Assembly: GCA_000151295.1 (NCBI GenBank)
Contig: GG745338.1
Span: 77,364 to 98,932 of the forward strand
Length of the DNA: 21,569 bases
From: Allomyces macrogynus ATCC 38327
Taxonomy: Eukaryota > Blastocladiomycota > Blastocladiomycetes > Blastocladiales > Blastocladiaceae
Direction of reading: 5' to 3'
How positions within the stretch are numbered: position 1 is the first letter of the stretch; each line of letters opens with the position of its first letter. Positions 9,316 through 18,716 of the stretch are shown here, one piece after another. The position numbers were made by a program, and so were the translations under genes. Under the pieces are notes generated by a model, which saw only the letters and a list, made by a program, of their open reading frames with translations, ran no database searches and was not told where the DNA came from.

Positions 9316-11268
9316 CCTCCCTTGGCAAAAGCGTGCACTGAGCATGTCACATGTCGAATCGATGTTGGCGACTCCTGGGGACATCAAACGCCCGTCCTAC
9401 CTCCACTACGACCCGTCCAGCCATGAAGCCAGTCATGACTGCAGTCAGTCAGCGCCCCACTGCTCCAGGTGTGCTTGGCCAGTGCGCACGCAGGTGCAGC
9501 CAAGACGTATTCTGACGTCAGTCCGCTGTGCCAGCACTCGCCTGTACCACTGCGCCAACACCCGCACTTGGCGAATGCCAGCATCCCCACCAACTGGTCC
9601 ATGTGCAAGTGGCGGAGTCTCACTTGGCCTGGATTGGTAGGGTCCTCCTCTGTCTGACAGAACCCAGCTGCGACTGTGGCCATATTCTGACGCCCTCGCC
9701 CTGCACTCGTAATTCCAGTGCGCATGGGGTTGACCTGGACGATTCCCGCTGTAGTTGCGACCAAGCTCATGTTCTCTGTATGTTTGCTCGTCTGGCTCTT
9801 GTCATGCGCCATGGCAACTGCTCATTGTCAGCGAATCTTGGCGTGCCGCACTCGTTTAGGAAGAGTTGAAGCAGGGCCAGATTCCTATCAAACTTTGGTT
9901 GAACGCGGCGATTGTTGCTTTGCAGCCTGCCAAGGACTAGGACATCCGCATCGCCTGACCTTGGTCGCCTCTGCATCCCCATCATCTCCAATTGAACATG
10001 CCCCATGGGCCTCGCTTGTGTGCCTGCAAAGATGAACGGTTGAGAGTGGCACGCGACCATCACTGTGAGCTTGGCAGTCTTCTGCCATGACTGCTTTGAT
10101 GCACAGGAGGTACTGAGACGCTGATGAAGTATCAGCGCTAGCTTCAAAGCAAACGTAAGTCACGGAATATACAAATGTGGTCTGGAGAAAAACAATTCCG
10201 GGTTCAGAGCCTGCCTGGTCTGTCCCTGTCGAGAAGAGAATCAGAGAGACCAAGACTGCGATTGGCTGCATGCAAATAAGAGTGTCCTATGGTGCAGGCC
10301 ACAATAGTACTTCTGGATTGGTTTTTTACACACCACTCCTCACTCACTCCACCGTTGATATTTTTATCGCCAGCAATAAATAATAATCATTGCGTGCTAC
10401 TTCCAGAAAAAAATCCCCAGTTTCCTAGCCCACTGGGGGCTGAGAAATGGCAGCAGCCATGATGCAAGCCATAGTGTCCTGGACTGCTATTGTGAATGTG
10501 GGAGCATGGTCGATGCGTGCCATCAATCAGAATCGATTGCACTTTGTTTGGTCTGAATCAGAGGTGATTTGAAGGCGTTGATAGATTTGGAGTGAGCAGT
10601 CAGTTGGCCTTGATCTCATCAATATAAGTGAAACAGCAGCACTGCTTTCTGAACAACCACAGTCGCTTGCAATCACCCAACAACGCTCTCAAAACACACC
10701 CTGACCTGCCACAATCTTCGGAAAAATGATGTTGACAACAAATATACATTCTTGTGCATTCCCATGAATTACGTTCATGAATCAGCCTCATGCTCAGCCA
10801 ATACCCACCACAACTCCACACACATGGCCTTATCCAGCACCAACAGATTTGGCTTTGCTTCCTGCTTCGTGAGCAGCTCAGCCAAGTTGTTTTCTGTGAG
10901 CCGTCAGTGCAACACTTATTGCTGGGCAGTGAAATCTGTGAGCACAGCACCCAAGAGGATCCTGTAAATTCACTTGTACCACTTCGTCTTGCAAATGTAG
11001 TTTCGGATCTCGCTGACTGAAACACTCGTGAGCGTGTGTGGGACTGCCTTGATCAATGCGCTGTATGAGTACTCACAATGCTCACATGCAAACCGGTTTG
11101 CAGCACTTTCAGAAGTGCTCAATGGCTAGGAATGAGTGATTGTTGCATGGCCATGTCAATCGCAAGTAATAAATGTGATGTGAAGACCAAGAGAAATGAC
11201 ATACAGTTGAGTTCCAGATGGAACTTTGACAGGAACATTATGCATCATGATCAGTACATGCAGTTTCA

Positions 11269-11470
11269 GTGGCAACTTGTGCTGCTGCAGTGACACGCGC
11301 AGCAACAGTTGCAGATGCCGCCATGACTGCAGCACCTGCAGCAACCTGTGTGTCCCCACCTGCAACTGCAACTGCAGCCATTGTGGCTGCAGCAGATGCC
11401 AATGCGGATGCAGCTGTCATTGCAGCATTGACTGCAGCGCCTGCAAGTTGAGCAGTGTCCTGCTGCTGCC
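11269..11470. repeat. GCA/CTGCAG-rich low-complexity tract
   Basis: About 200 bases in which GCA, GCAGCA and the palindrome CTGCAG recur with three-base periodicity. Both strands therefore stay open and read as Ala-rich: on plus, A-A-A-D-A-N-A-D-A-A-V-I-A-A-L; on minus, A-S-A-L-A-S-A-A-A-T-M-A-A-V. It resembles in style the Ala/Asp-rich N-terminus of the reductase upstream, but no homologous alignment is claimed. No start with family support is present. Confidence 0.5.
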
Positions 11471-12106
11471 ATTCTGGCACAATCACAAGACTGGCCTGCT
11501 GACGGTGTGTTCACGGCTAAACATGAAATGAGTGAGCGAGTTGCCAATCATGATCATGACCCAAAACGAGCCGTACATCGTATCACCCGACACTGAGAGC
11601 ATTCCATGACCGCTGAAGCGTTTTGCTTGCCGCACTATCACCAAACGGACTGTGAGGTGGTGGAGAAGGGAGAACTGTGCAGGAAAGTAGTCGTCGAGAT
11701 AGTGGCGCGAGCTGGACCAGCGCCGGGATGACTGGTCGTCCTTGCGTGATCGTCGTTCGGACATGGAATGAAATGCAGCACGTTGGATCGCCTGGCGGTT
11801 CGGTTTGATTGCGAAAGGTCGTCGCGTGACAGTTGCACACAACACGGTGACAGAAAACGGCCTTTTGAGTCTGGCTCAAACCGGAAATCAAGGCATCAAC
11901 CAAACCTGAGGTCCTGATCGGCAAATATGCAATGGCCAGCGCTGGTGTTTACTGCCAGCCCCAACCACGCTGGAGAATATGGGAATCGCATCGTCCTGGC
12001 GGGCGTATCGTTCCCCCAACGTTTTGACATAAGGTCGTTCAAGCACGGCGGGAAAGGTTGCACTCCCAAGCAAGCAAATCATCTCTGTTCAACATTACCA
12101 CCAACC

Positions 12107-13840
12107 TCACCGCGGCCGGCTCGCGTCCCCACCATGCAACATCCGCGACAGCGCCAAACTTCCCGACCCTTGGTATGCGGGGATGCTCGTCGCCGCGCCT
12201 GCGCCCCCACTTGATGTGCTGACCGTCGACGACGCGCGTCTCGTCTGCGCAACCGCCGCGGCCGCTGCTGCCCCTCCGGCCTGACCGCGCATCTTATCGA
12301 CGCGGTCACGCACCGCCTTGGTCTCGTCGAGTGCCCTCGCGTACTCTTGCTGCTGCGCCTTCGTCTCGCTCGCGACCCACGCATCAAACTCGTTGATCAG
12401 CCGCGACTTGTGCTCCATGCGCTGCACTGTGAGATCGACGACTTGCGCGACCATCGCGCGGCACTGTTGGTCCTCGATCTCGGCCAGCTCCGCCGCCAGC
12501 CGCGCCGCGGCACGGTACCCGGCGTCGAGCACCGGCGCGTAATCCGCATCCTCGGGAATCGCACCCTGCTCGTCAGCCAGATCGGCGATCTGTGCAAGAC
12601 ACGCCTGGCCAAACACAGCCGCGACGCCCGGGTTCACGCCGTGCAGCAGGAACTCGACCGTGGCCATGACCGGGTTCCCAGCCGTCAAGAACGGCAATTC
12701 GCGTAGGTCCTGCTCGGCGACCAGGTCGCGTGCCGCGTCGCCCTGTCTGGTCAGGAACCGCGCGAGACAGTCGGCTGCCGACTTGTCGGTGTTGACGTAG
12801 CTGGCGACGGCTTCCCAGTCGTCGAGGCCCGGGTCAAAGTGGCCGACGGCGTCAAGGAGACGCAGGAGTTCCTCGTCGGTCCAGATCGTTTTGTCGGCGC
12901 CAGCGTCAGCGTTGGCGTCGCCACTGGGTGCGGATGGCGCAGGACCGTCAACGTGAACGTAGGTGCCGGAAAAGAGGCCGTCGAACTGGCCGGACGTAAA
13001 GCACGCCGAGCACAGGAAGTGGTCCGGGACGATCATGGACCGGTAGTGCGGAGCGTCGGCGATCAGCGTTGAGCAAGAGTGGCACGTCGGACGCGCGGCA
13101 AAGAATGGGACGGCCGCGCTGTGATCAAACGGCGGCCACCACGAATCGGGCACCCATTGGGCATCGTCAGTGATGGGCACAATCGCGCTCGGACGCACCA
13201 CCCCTTGCAGCTCGAGAAACTGGAGGATCGAAACAAGCGTTGCAGCAGGGAGCGAACTTGGCGGGGTCAAATCGGCGAGTAGCGTTGAGCCAGCTCCAGC
13301 CCTTGGCCAAAGCGTCGATTCACCTTCCACGCCGGTTCTTGACGTGACCTTTTCGACAAGATGCGACCGGATCGTCAGGTACTCGCTGTTGGAGATGACG
13401 ACGCCGTCGCGCGCTTGGAGTTGGTCGAGATACTCGCGCTCCACGGCGGCCACCTTGCCCGGCGCAAACCACGTCAGGCCTGTCGGTGAGCTTGGCAAAT
13501 TTGCGGGTCTTGCACTGCTCGCGCCCGCGTCTGCTTGCTCGCGCGGCCTCCACCCGAGGTGCAGCAAGCACAGCGACGAAACTGGCTCACTGTGGTCGGC
13601 AGCGTTGGCATTGGCCGCAGTCGCTGCCGCCGCAGCCGCAGCTGCAGCTCGAGACCGTGTCCTCCCGGCGCCTCGTCGGCCGGCGGAGGGATTGTCGTCA
13701 AAGACGGGTTTCGTTGGACTCGGGAGCGCCGTGAGGTCGATCAGCGAAACGCCCGTGCACCACGCTGGTACCGGCGGGTCAACGGGCTCGACTTGAGCAG
13801 CACTGCTGTTGCCGGTCGACAACTGCAGCATGGACGACAT
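12107..13840 (-). CDS. SWI3/RSC8: SWIRM/ZZ/SANT subunit of a SWI/SNF- or RSC-type chromatin remodeller
   Basis: A single 577-codon exon, close to yeast Rsc8 (557). Domains in order: a Ser/Ala-rich start with an Ala-rich run (65-80); a SWIRM-like domain (about 122-220) beginning L-T-W-F-A-P-G-K-V and ending L-Q-F-L-E-L-Q-G-V-V; a ZZ-type zinc site with C253-x2-C256 and C277-x2-C280; a SANT/Myb domain (317-366) with W320, W342 and the T-D-K-S-A-A-D-C-L-A-R-F-L helix; the SWIRM-associated segment N-P-V-M-A-T-V-E-F-L-L (389-399); and a predicted coiled coil (about 438-515). This order is diagnostic of Swi3/Rsc8/SMARCC, which dimerise as the scaffold of ATP-dependent remodellers in the nucleus. 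The SWIRM middle (165-195) is loose and Gly/Ala/Ser-rich. Swi3 and Rsc8 cannot be told apart here. It lacks introns, unlike most neighbours. Confidence 0.92.
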   Translation of the reverse strand: MSSMLQLSTGNSSAAQVEPVDPPVPAWCTGVSLIDLTALPSPTKPVFDDNPSAGRRGAGRTRSRAAAAAAAAATAANANAADHSEPVSSLCLLHLGWRPREQADAGASSARPANLPSSPTGLTWFAPGKVAAVEREYLDQLQARDGVVISNSEYLTIRSHLVEKVTSRTGVEGESTLWPRAGAGSTLLADLTPPSSLPAATLVSILQFLELQGVVRPSAIVPITDDAQWVPDSWWPPFDHSAAVPFFAARPTCHSCSTLIADAPHYRSMIVPDHFLCSACFTSGQFDGLFSGTYVHVDGPAPSAPSGDANADAGADKTIWTDEELLRLLDAVGHFDPGLDDWEAVASYVNTDKSAADCLARFLTRQGDAARDLVAEQDLRELPFLTAGNPVMATVEFLLHGVNPGVAAVFGQACLAQIADLADEQGAIPEDADYAPVLDAGYRAAARLAAELAEIEDQQCRAMVAQVVDLTVQRMEHKSRLINEFDAWVASETKAQQQEYARALDETKAVRDRVDKMRGQAGGAAAAAAVAQTRRASSTVSTSSGGAGAATSIPAYQGSGSLALSRMLHGGDASRPR

Positions 13841-14525
13841 GTGGCGGGTTGCTGGTCAGGTCCAAGCGCTGTTGGGCGTTGTACGGCTGGTTTGCTTGCA
13901 GCAACATGGTTGTACGACTGATCTGCTGGCAGCTCTATGTCAATGTCGTAACATGTGGCCTTGAACGGACCTGGTTCGCGTCATGGTTGCAGCCATCACC
14001 GCCATTTGCACTGCTGGAGGTCGAAAGGGGCGGTCGTGATCCTGACATGGCGGTTCGTGGCTGTTGAAGGTTGTGATCGCAACCAAGGCAAACAAGCTTG
14101 GTGAACTGTAAGTGTCTTTCCTTCATGACGCTGAGTCAAACACACCTCTGGACCACATCACCAACATTGCAAATGAACTTCGTCGCGAGCTGGCAGCACC
14201 GTGGACGTTGTTTTTTGGCAAACTGTCGGCAATGGCCCAGCCGGATTTCCCATGACCTGGCGCAAAATGGTGGGCGAGATGTGCAGACAAGCTTGTGACA
14301 GCTTAAAAATATGCAGCAATCGCTCCAACAGGAACGCGGCTGACGACGTCCGTGGGGCACGAGCCTTGCCCTCACTCGGTCATGGTGCAAGGACAGTCCA
14401 CCACTGGGAACTCAACGAAGCATCCTGACCGACTTTCTTCACCAGGCCACACGCTGATCGCTGAACGGTGGAATGTGATTACGATACGACTGTTCGCACA
14501 ACTGGCGCTGTGGTGGCGGTTGCTC
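13841..14525. other. Intergenic region without a supported gene
   Basis: About 685 bases upstream of the Swi3-like gene (divergent) and of the secreted-protein gene. Base composition is intermediate and resembles the low-GC island. Short open frames occur on both strands and match nothing I know. No TATA box was seen. Confidence 0.45.
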
Positions 14526-14554
14526 ATGGATTGGCGGCTCGACCTTGCCCATCC

Positions 14555-15408
14555 ATGCACTCGCGCTCTTGCTCGTTGTCGCTCTTGTCGCGCCGATCCA
14601 GCCGGCCGACGTGCACTCGCCTTCTGAACCCACCCGCACGCGACACCGACTATTGCGGCGCCTGGGACACGCTGTGTGCGCCGCGCGGCAAGACCAAGAC
14701 CAAGACCAAGGCGCAGGCGACGACAGGCGCCGTCACGTACAAGCGCGGGCAGACAATCGACACTGTGTGGCCGCGGTACGCTCCTCCCCGCGCACCTTCT
14801 CTACCGTCTCCCCTCCCGTCCCCAGACCCGCGCGCCTGCGTGCAGAAACAACCACCCCGCCGGGTTCATCCGTCTCGCCATCGTCCCCTTCACCTCGGCG
14901 CAAACTCTCAACGACATTACTGCCGGCACCGTGCAATACAGCTGCCACGAGTCCGAGTGCAAGTCCGGTAACGCCACCAACCCCAACGGTCCGGACGCGC
15001 CGGGCACGCCCATCGACGGCAACCGGTGCGCGACCAAGTTCACGATCCCCATCTGGCTCAAGGACGGGCAGTACACGCTGCAGGTTTGGCGGCGCGTCCT
15101 ACTACGGCGACGAAAACCGCGGACAGACCGACTACTACTTGTGCCACAACTTGACCGTGCGCGGCGGTGCCGTCGTGAGCCCATTGGCGAAACCGACGTT
15201 CCCGGCGTTATTCGGTGGGGACGCGGTCTCGGAGAATACTGCGCGGTGTAGGTATTTTGGGGAGGGCGCGCCGTTCCAGTGTCGCCCGGACGGGTGCGCG
15301 GGGAGTTTTAAGGACGGGAAGCTGGTGCCGCTGCTGCAGTGCTTGGCGGCAAAGGCGGCGACGACGACGACGATTGTGGGCAAGCTGTCCAAGACGACCA
15401 CGGTGTGA
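14555..15408 (+). pseudogene. Secreted chitin-active, LPMO-like protein gene with broken frame
   Basis: Homology-like blocks run 14618-14775 and, after a 70-base intron (GTACGC...GCAG), 14846-15083 and 15085-15408. They give R-L-L-N-P-P-A-R-D-T-D-Y-C-G, R-G-Q-T-I-D-T-V-W-P-R/N-N-H-P-A-G-F-I-R-L-A, Q-Y-S-C-H-E-S-E-C, D-G-Q-Y-T-L-Q and F-G-G-A-S-Y-Y-G...Y-Y-L-C-H-N-L, recalling fungal secreted chitin-binding/lytic polysaccharide monooxygenase-like proteins. A second Cys-rich part (C-R-Y-F-G...Q-C...G-C) and a Thr-rich tail follow. Two problems: a hydrophobic, signal-peptide-like run (14557-14601) lies in a different frame from the mature part and has no ATG of its own; and at 15083/15085 the frame shifts by one base just where relatives have W-x-W. 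The only ATG in the mature frame, 14555, gives a non-hydrophobic start. Pseudogene or sequence error; not decidable here. Confidence 0.6.
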
Positions 15409-15771
15409 TGCGGATGTAGGTCAAGTTGATTGCGTACGTTGCTTTTTGCATTGCAGGTTCGCCAGACTTGCCCATTGTCCATATCCAAGCCCATTTTATT
15501 GCTGCGCGCTTCTGTTTTCATTGTCAAGTGCAGTGACGAACGTGCCTGGCTGCGTCAGCGCCCGTGTCAGCTCGCGACTTCATTCGAAAAATCGGCCATT
15601 CGGGCAGGAATTCGGGTGGAGAAGGCACGGATGCATTTGCAAAAGCTTCAACAACCGAAACCGCAACAGCACTGCGAGTCAAACAGAAAAAAAATTGATT
15701 GAGCTGCGCCAACTCGAGCCAACAAAACTCAATGAACAACACCCATCAAACCAGCGACAACCGACGGTAAT
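15409..15771. other. Convergent 3' region
   Basis: About 360 bases between the stop of the secreted-protein gene and the stop of prolyl oligopeptidase, which converge. It contains an A8 run at 15688-15695 and is AT-richer than the genes. No AATAAA was seen on either strand and no gene is supported. Confidence 0.45.
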
Positions 15772-17993
15772 TTAGTCACGCCACTCGGCGCCCGTGTTCA
15801 TGGCAATAAACGCAAACTTGTTAGCCGCCGACTCAATCCGCTTCTTCGTCGGCTTCCCCGCGCCGTGCCCAGCCTTTTGCTCGACCAAAATCAGCAGCGG
15901 GTTCGGGTTGTTGGGGTTCGTGAACTGCAGCTCCGAGATATACTTGTACGAGTGCAGCGGCACGACGCGATCGTCGTGATCCGACGTCATGACCAACGTC
16001 GCCGGGTACGTTTGTTCCTTGACCGTGTGCACGGGCGAGTACGTCAACAGGTAGGCCAGGTCCTCCGGGTCATTCGGGTCGCCGTAGTCGGCGCGCCACG
16101 CGGCGCCGATCGTGAACCGGTCGTACTTGACCATGTCCATAACGCCAACTTCGGCCACGGCCGCGCCAAACAGATCGGGCGCCTGGTTGATGCACGCGCC
16201 AACAAGAAGACCGCCGTTCGACCCGCCGTTGATGGCGAGTTTCGCGTGCGATGTATACCCGCGCGCGACGAGGTGCTTGGCCGCCCACTGGAAGTCGTCA
16301 AACACGTTCTGCTTATTGCGCAACATGCCGGCCTCGTGCCAGGCTTCGCCGTACTCGCCGCCGCCCCGGATGTTGGGCATCGCGACCACGGCGTCGTAGT
16401 GCTGGATGAATGCGAGCCACGCTGGCACGAACATCGGGCCGAGCGAGATGTTGAACCCTGTGTATCGGAGCGAGGGCGATGTCAGTGTTTAGCACGAGAA
16501 CACGGGCCATAACACATCTCCAACCGAGAAAAAGGAATATGACACGGACCGCCATACCCGTACTGCATGCAAGGCCGCGATCCGTCCATGGCGCCGCCTT
16601 TGCGCTGCACAATGAACATGGGCACGCGGGTGCCGTCCTTGGATTCGTAAAACTCCTGCGTCGCCTCAAACTGGTCCGGGTCAAACCCGTCGACGTGCGT
16701 CGTCTTGAACTCGATGGCCTCGTTGGACGACAGATCGTGCTGGATGATCGTGCCGGGCGATAAGAAACTGGAATACTTGTAAAAGAAGGTCGCGTCCTTG
16801 CGCTTGGCCGAAATATCGTCGACCGAACCGACCGTCGGCAGATGAATCGCCTGCTCGTGCGCGCCCGTCGTCAGATCGTGGATGTGCAGCACGTCCTGCA
16901 CGTCCTCCATGTAGACGAGCAGCAGCTTATTGTGGTTCACGACTTCGGCGCGCGAGAGCGTCGCCGTCGCGTGTTCCGGGACCACCTCGACGAACCCGGC
17001 GTCCGGGTTGGCCAGGTCGTACTTGACGATGCGCCCGCGCGGCGCGGTCCAGTTTGACTGGAAGTAGAACGTGGTCCCGTCGTTGGTCAAGTAATCAAAC
17101 GACCCTTGGTCGACGTCGTCCACGATCTTGGTCCATTTGAGCGTGCCAAACGCCAGGCCGGCCAGCGACTCGGGCTTGCGCGCGATCCACAGCAAATTCT
17201 TGTGCGCGGTCGACGCCGACACGGCCAGGATCAGGTACTCGCCGCAATCGGAGTTGGCGATCGAGCCTCGGTACTTTGGGTGGTCCGGGTCGTGGTAGAC
17301 GAGAATATCGTCGGCCGCGTCGGTGCCGATCGCGTGGAACATGGTCTGCGCAAACTCGTTCGAGTCGGTCTCGGTGCCCAAGTCGGCCGCCGCCTCGGGC
17401 TTCGGGTACCGCGTATAGAAGAACCCTTGCTCGTCCTTGGTCCACGAAATCGACGTGAACTTGGCAAACTCGATTTTGTCGTCGAGAATCGCGCCGTCGG
17501 CGACGCGCTTCACGTGGATCGTGACCCAGTCGGAGCCCGACTTGGACACCGAGTAGCCGAAATAGGTGCCGTTTTCGGAGAACGAGGTTGCCGAGAACGC
17601 GACAGTGCCGTCCTCGGAGAGCGTGTTCGGGTCGAAAAACACCTCGGGTTCCGCGTCGAGCGCCGTCTGCGAGTAGAGCACCGACTGCGGCTGCAGGCCC
17701 GAGTTGTGGAAGTAGTAGAACTTGTCGCCCTCCTTGGACGGGCACGAGTACCGCTCGTAGTTCCACAGCTTGGTCAATGCGGCCTCGAGCTTGTCCTTGT
17801 GCTCGTACTGGGCCAGGTAGGCCTCGGTCACCTTGTCCTGCGCCTGCACAAACGCCGTCGTCTCGACCGAGTCGGGGTCCTCGAGCCACACGTAGTGGTC
17901 GGGCACGGCGTCGGCGGTGCCTGGCAGGCCAGTCACGATCACACCCTCGTCGCGGCGCACGGCCGGGTAGGCGTCCCAGGCGTAGGGCGTCAT
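15772..17993 (-). CDS. PREP: Prolyl oligopeptidase (peptidase family S9A)
   Basis: Exons 17993-16550 and 16457-15772 join across a 92-base intron (GTCCGT...CACAG) to 709 codons plus TAA; human PREP has 710. The cytosolic serine peptidase cuts short peptides after proline. The N-terminal helix and seven-bladed propeller (about 75-430) show H-Y-V-W-L-E-D-P and N-Y-E-R-Y-S-C-P. The hydrolase domain has Q-Y-G-Y-G-G-F-N-I-S across the splice, N-I-R-G-G-G-E-Y-G, and the triad: Ser561 in G-G-S-N-G-G, Asp643 in D-H-D-D-R-V-V-P, and His679 in K-A-G-H-G-A-G. The start at 17993 follows a TATAAAA box by about 168 bases and gives the family length. The frame stays open upstream of this ATG for nearly 190 codons, Arg-rich, so a longer form is conceivable but not needed. 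Confidence 0.97.
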
Positions 17994-18716
17994 ATTCTTG
18001 TGGTTGGTGGTGGTGGTGGTGATGGCGGAGAACTGGCGCTTGGACAGATGAACGGCAGCGAGCAACGGCGTGCAGGAGCGGATCGCGTGGGTCGTGAGCG
18101 GGGCAGCAGGCAGCGTGAGCAGCGCGGGAGAGACGCGTCGTGTCGCGGGCTGCGGGCGCGTTTTATAGTCGCGGGTCGCGCGTGCGAGGAGGCGACGCGG
18201 GGTGACAGCTGGCCACGTCGGGTTGGTTCGCACGGGTGAACGTCTGGCGCACTGCCGGGCCGACTGAAGCATCTGCGCGCGTCTCCCAGGGTCAAGTCGC
18301 GCGCGCGCCGCTCGTCGTGTTGCACGCAGTGGATTTGGATTGGACCGACTTGTTGCGAGACCACGCGCACACGACACACAGCAACACACAACAACAGGCC
18401 GCCGAACGGCGCTGGCGATCGCACGACCAGAGGTGCCGGGTGAACAACAGGGCGTTGCCGCCGTCACATGCCTTCGCTCCGAATCCCACGTGGCCGCGGT
18501 GGACGCTTCCTCAGCATACACGCCGTCCAGTTCGGAGCCGTATCTGCCTGCAAATTGCAAAGCAAACGGTGTATTGTAGCGTCACGGCAGCTACCTACGT
18601 CAATGGCTTTCGGCACTCCCACGCCCGCTCGTCATCCACGACGGCCTCCCCTGGCCACCCTGCGCGATCCGCCCCGCCCCCTCGCGCGACATGAGTATCC
18701 TCCGCTAGTCACGCCC
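17994..18716. other. Upstream region of prolyl oligopeptidase and 3' region of the transporter
   Basis: About 720 bases. The part next to 17993 is the POP promoter and leader, including a (CCA)n-type run directly before the ATG (about 18003-18019, plus-strand GGTGGT repeats). The part next to 18716 is the 3' side of the transporter. Open frames on both strands are Arg/Pro-rich and unlike known proteins. Confidence 0.45.
18161..18167 (-). promoter_or_regulatory. TATA box of prolyl oligopeptidase
   Basis: On the minus strand the sequence reads ACTATAAAACGC in otherwise GC-rich DNA, 168 bases upstream of the ATG at 17993. A start of transcription about 30 bases downstream would leave a leader of about 135 bases without an in-frame ATG, which supports 17993 as the start codon. 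Confidence 0.6.

Larger units (their letters stand above)
8926..12106. other. Low-GC, gene-poor island
   Basis: About 3.2 kb between the reductase and the Swi3-like gene. By eye it is near 50% GC, with stretches under 40% (around 10320-10400), against about 65% in the flanking genes. Codon-like frames end in A or T far more often than in neighbouring genes. No full-length gene is supported. Pieces that look once-coding are 9034-9315 (+), 9384-9812 (-), and 10775-11074 (-) with three internal stops. A GCA-rich tract lies at 11269-11470. No terminal repeats, target-site duplications or tRNA genes were seen. Decayed transposon sequence or a relic of an inserted segment is the best guess. Confidence 0.5.

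Noticed and set aside
9432..9456. TGACTGCAGTCA palindrome as an operator or attachment site
   Set aside because: A perfect 12-base palindrome, but it stands alone, with no gene start nearby and no second copy seen.
10415..10438. Hairpin CCCCAG...CTGGGG after an A-run
   Set aside because: A 6-bp stem with a 12-base loop looks like a bacterial terminator turned around, but the genome is eukaryotic and one short stem is expected by chance.
10447..10572. Short plus-strand ORF of 41 codons in the low-GC island
   Set aside because: It has an ATG and readable residues but no family, no conserved neighbour and no transcript evidence.
11483..11845. Minus-strand frame with a faint integrase-like stretch
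   Set aside because: G-S-F-W-V-M-I-M-I resembles the start of a copia integrase only weakly. The catalytic acidic residues are absent, and the order relative to the 9384-9812 frame is wrong for one element.
17106..18239. Long plus-strand open frame opposite prolyl oligopeptidase
   Set aside because: It is the antisense of a gene with full family support. GC-rich coding DNA has few stops on the opposite strand, and the translation is Arg/Gly/Val-rich without domains.
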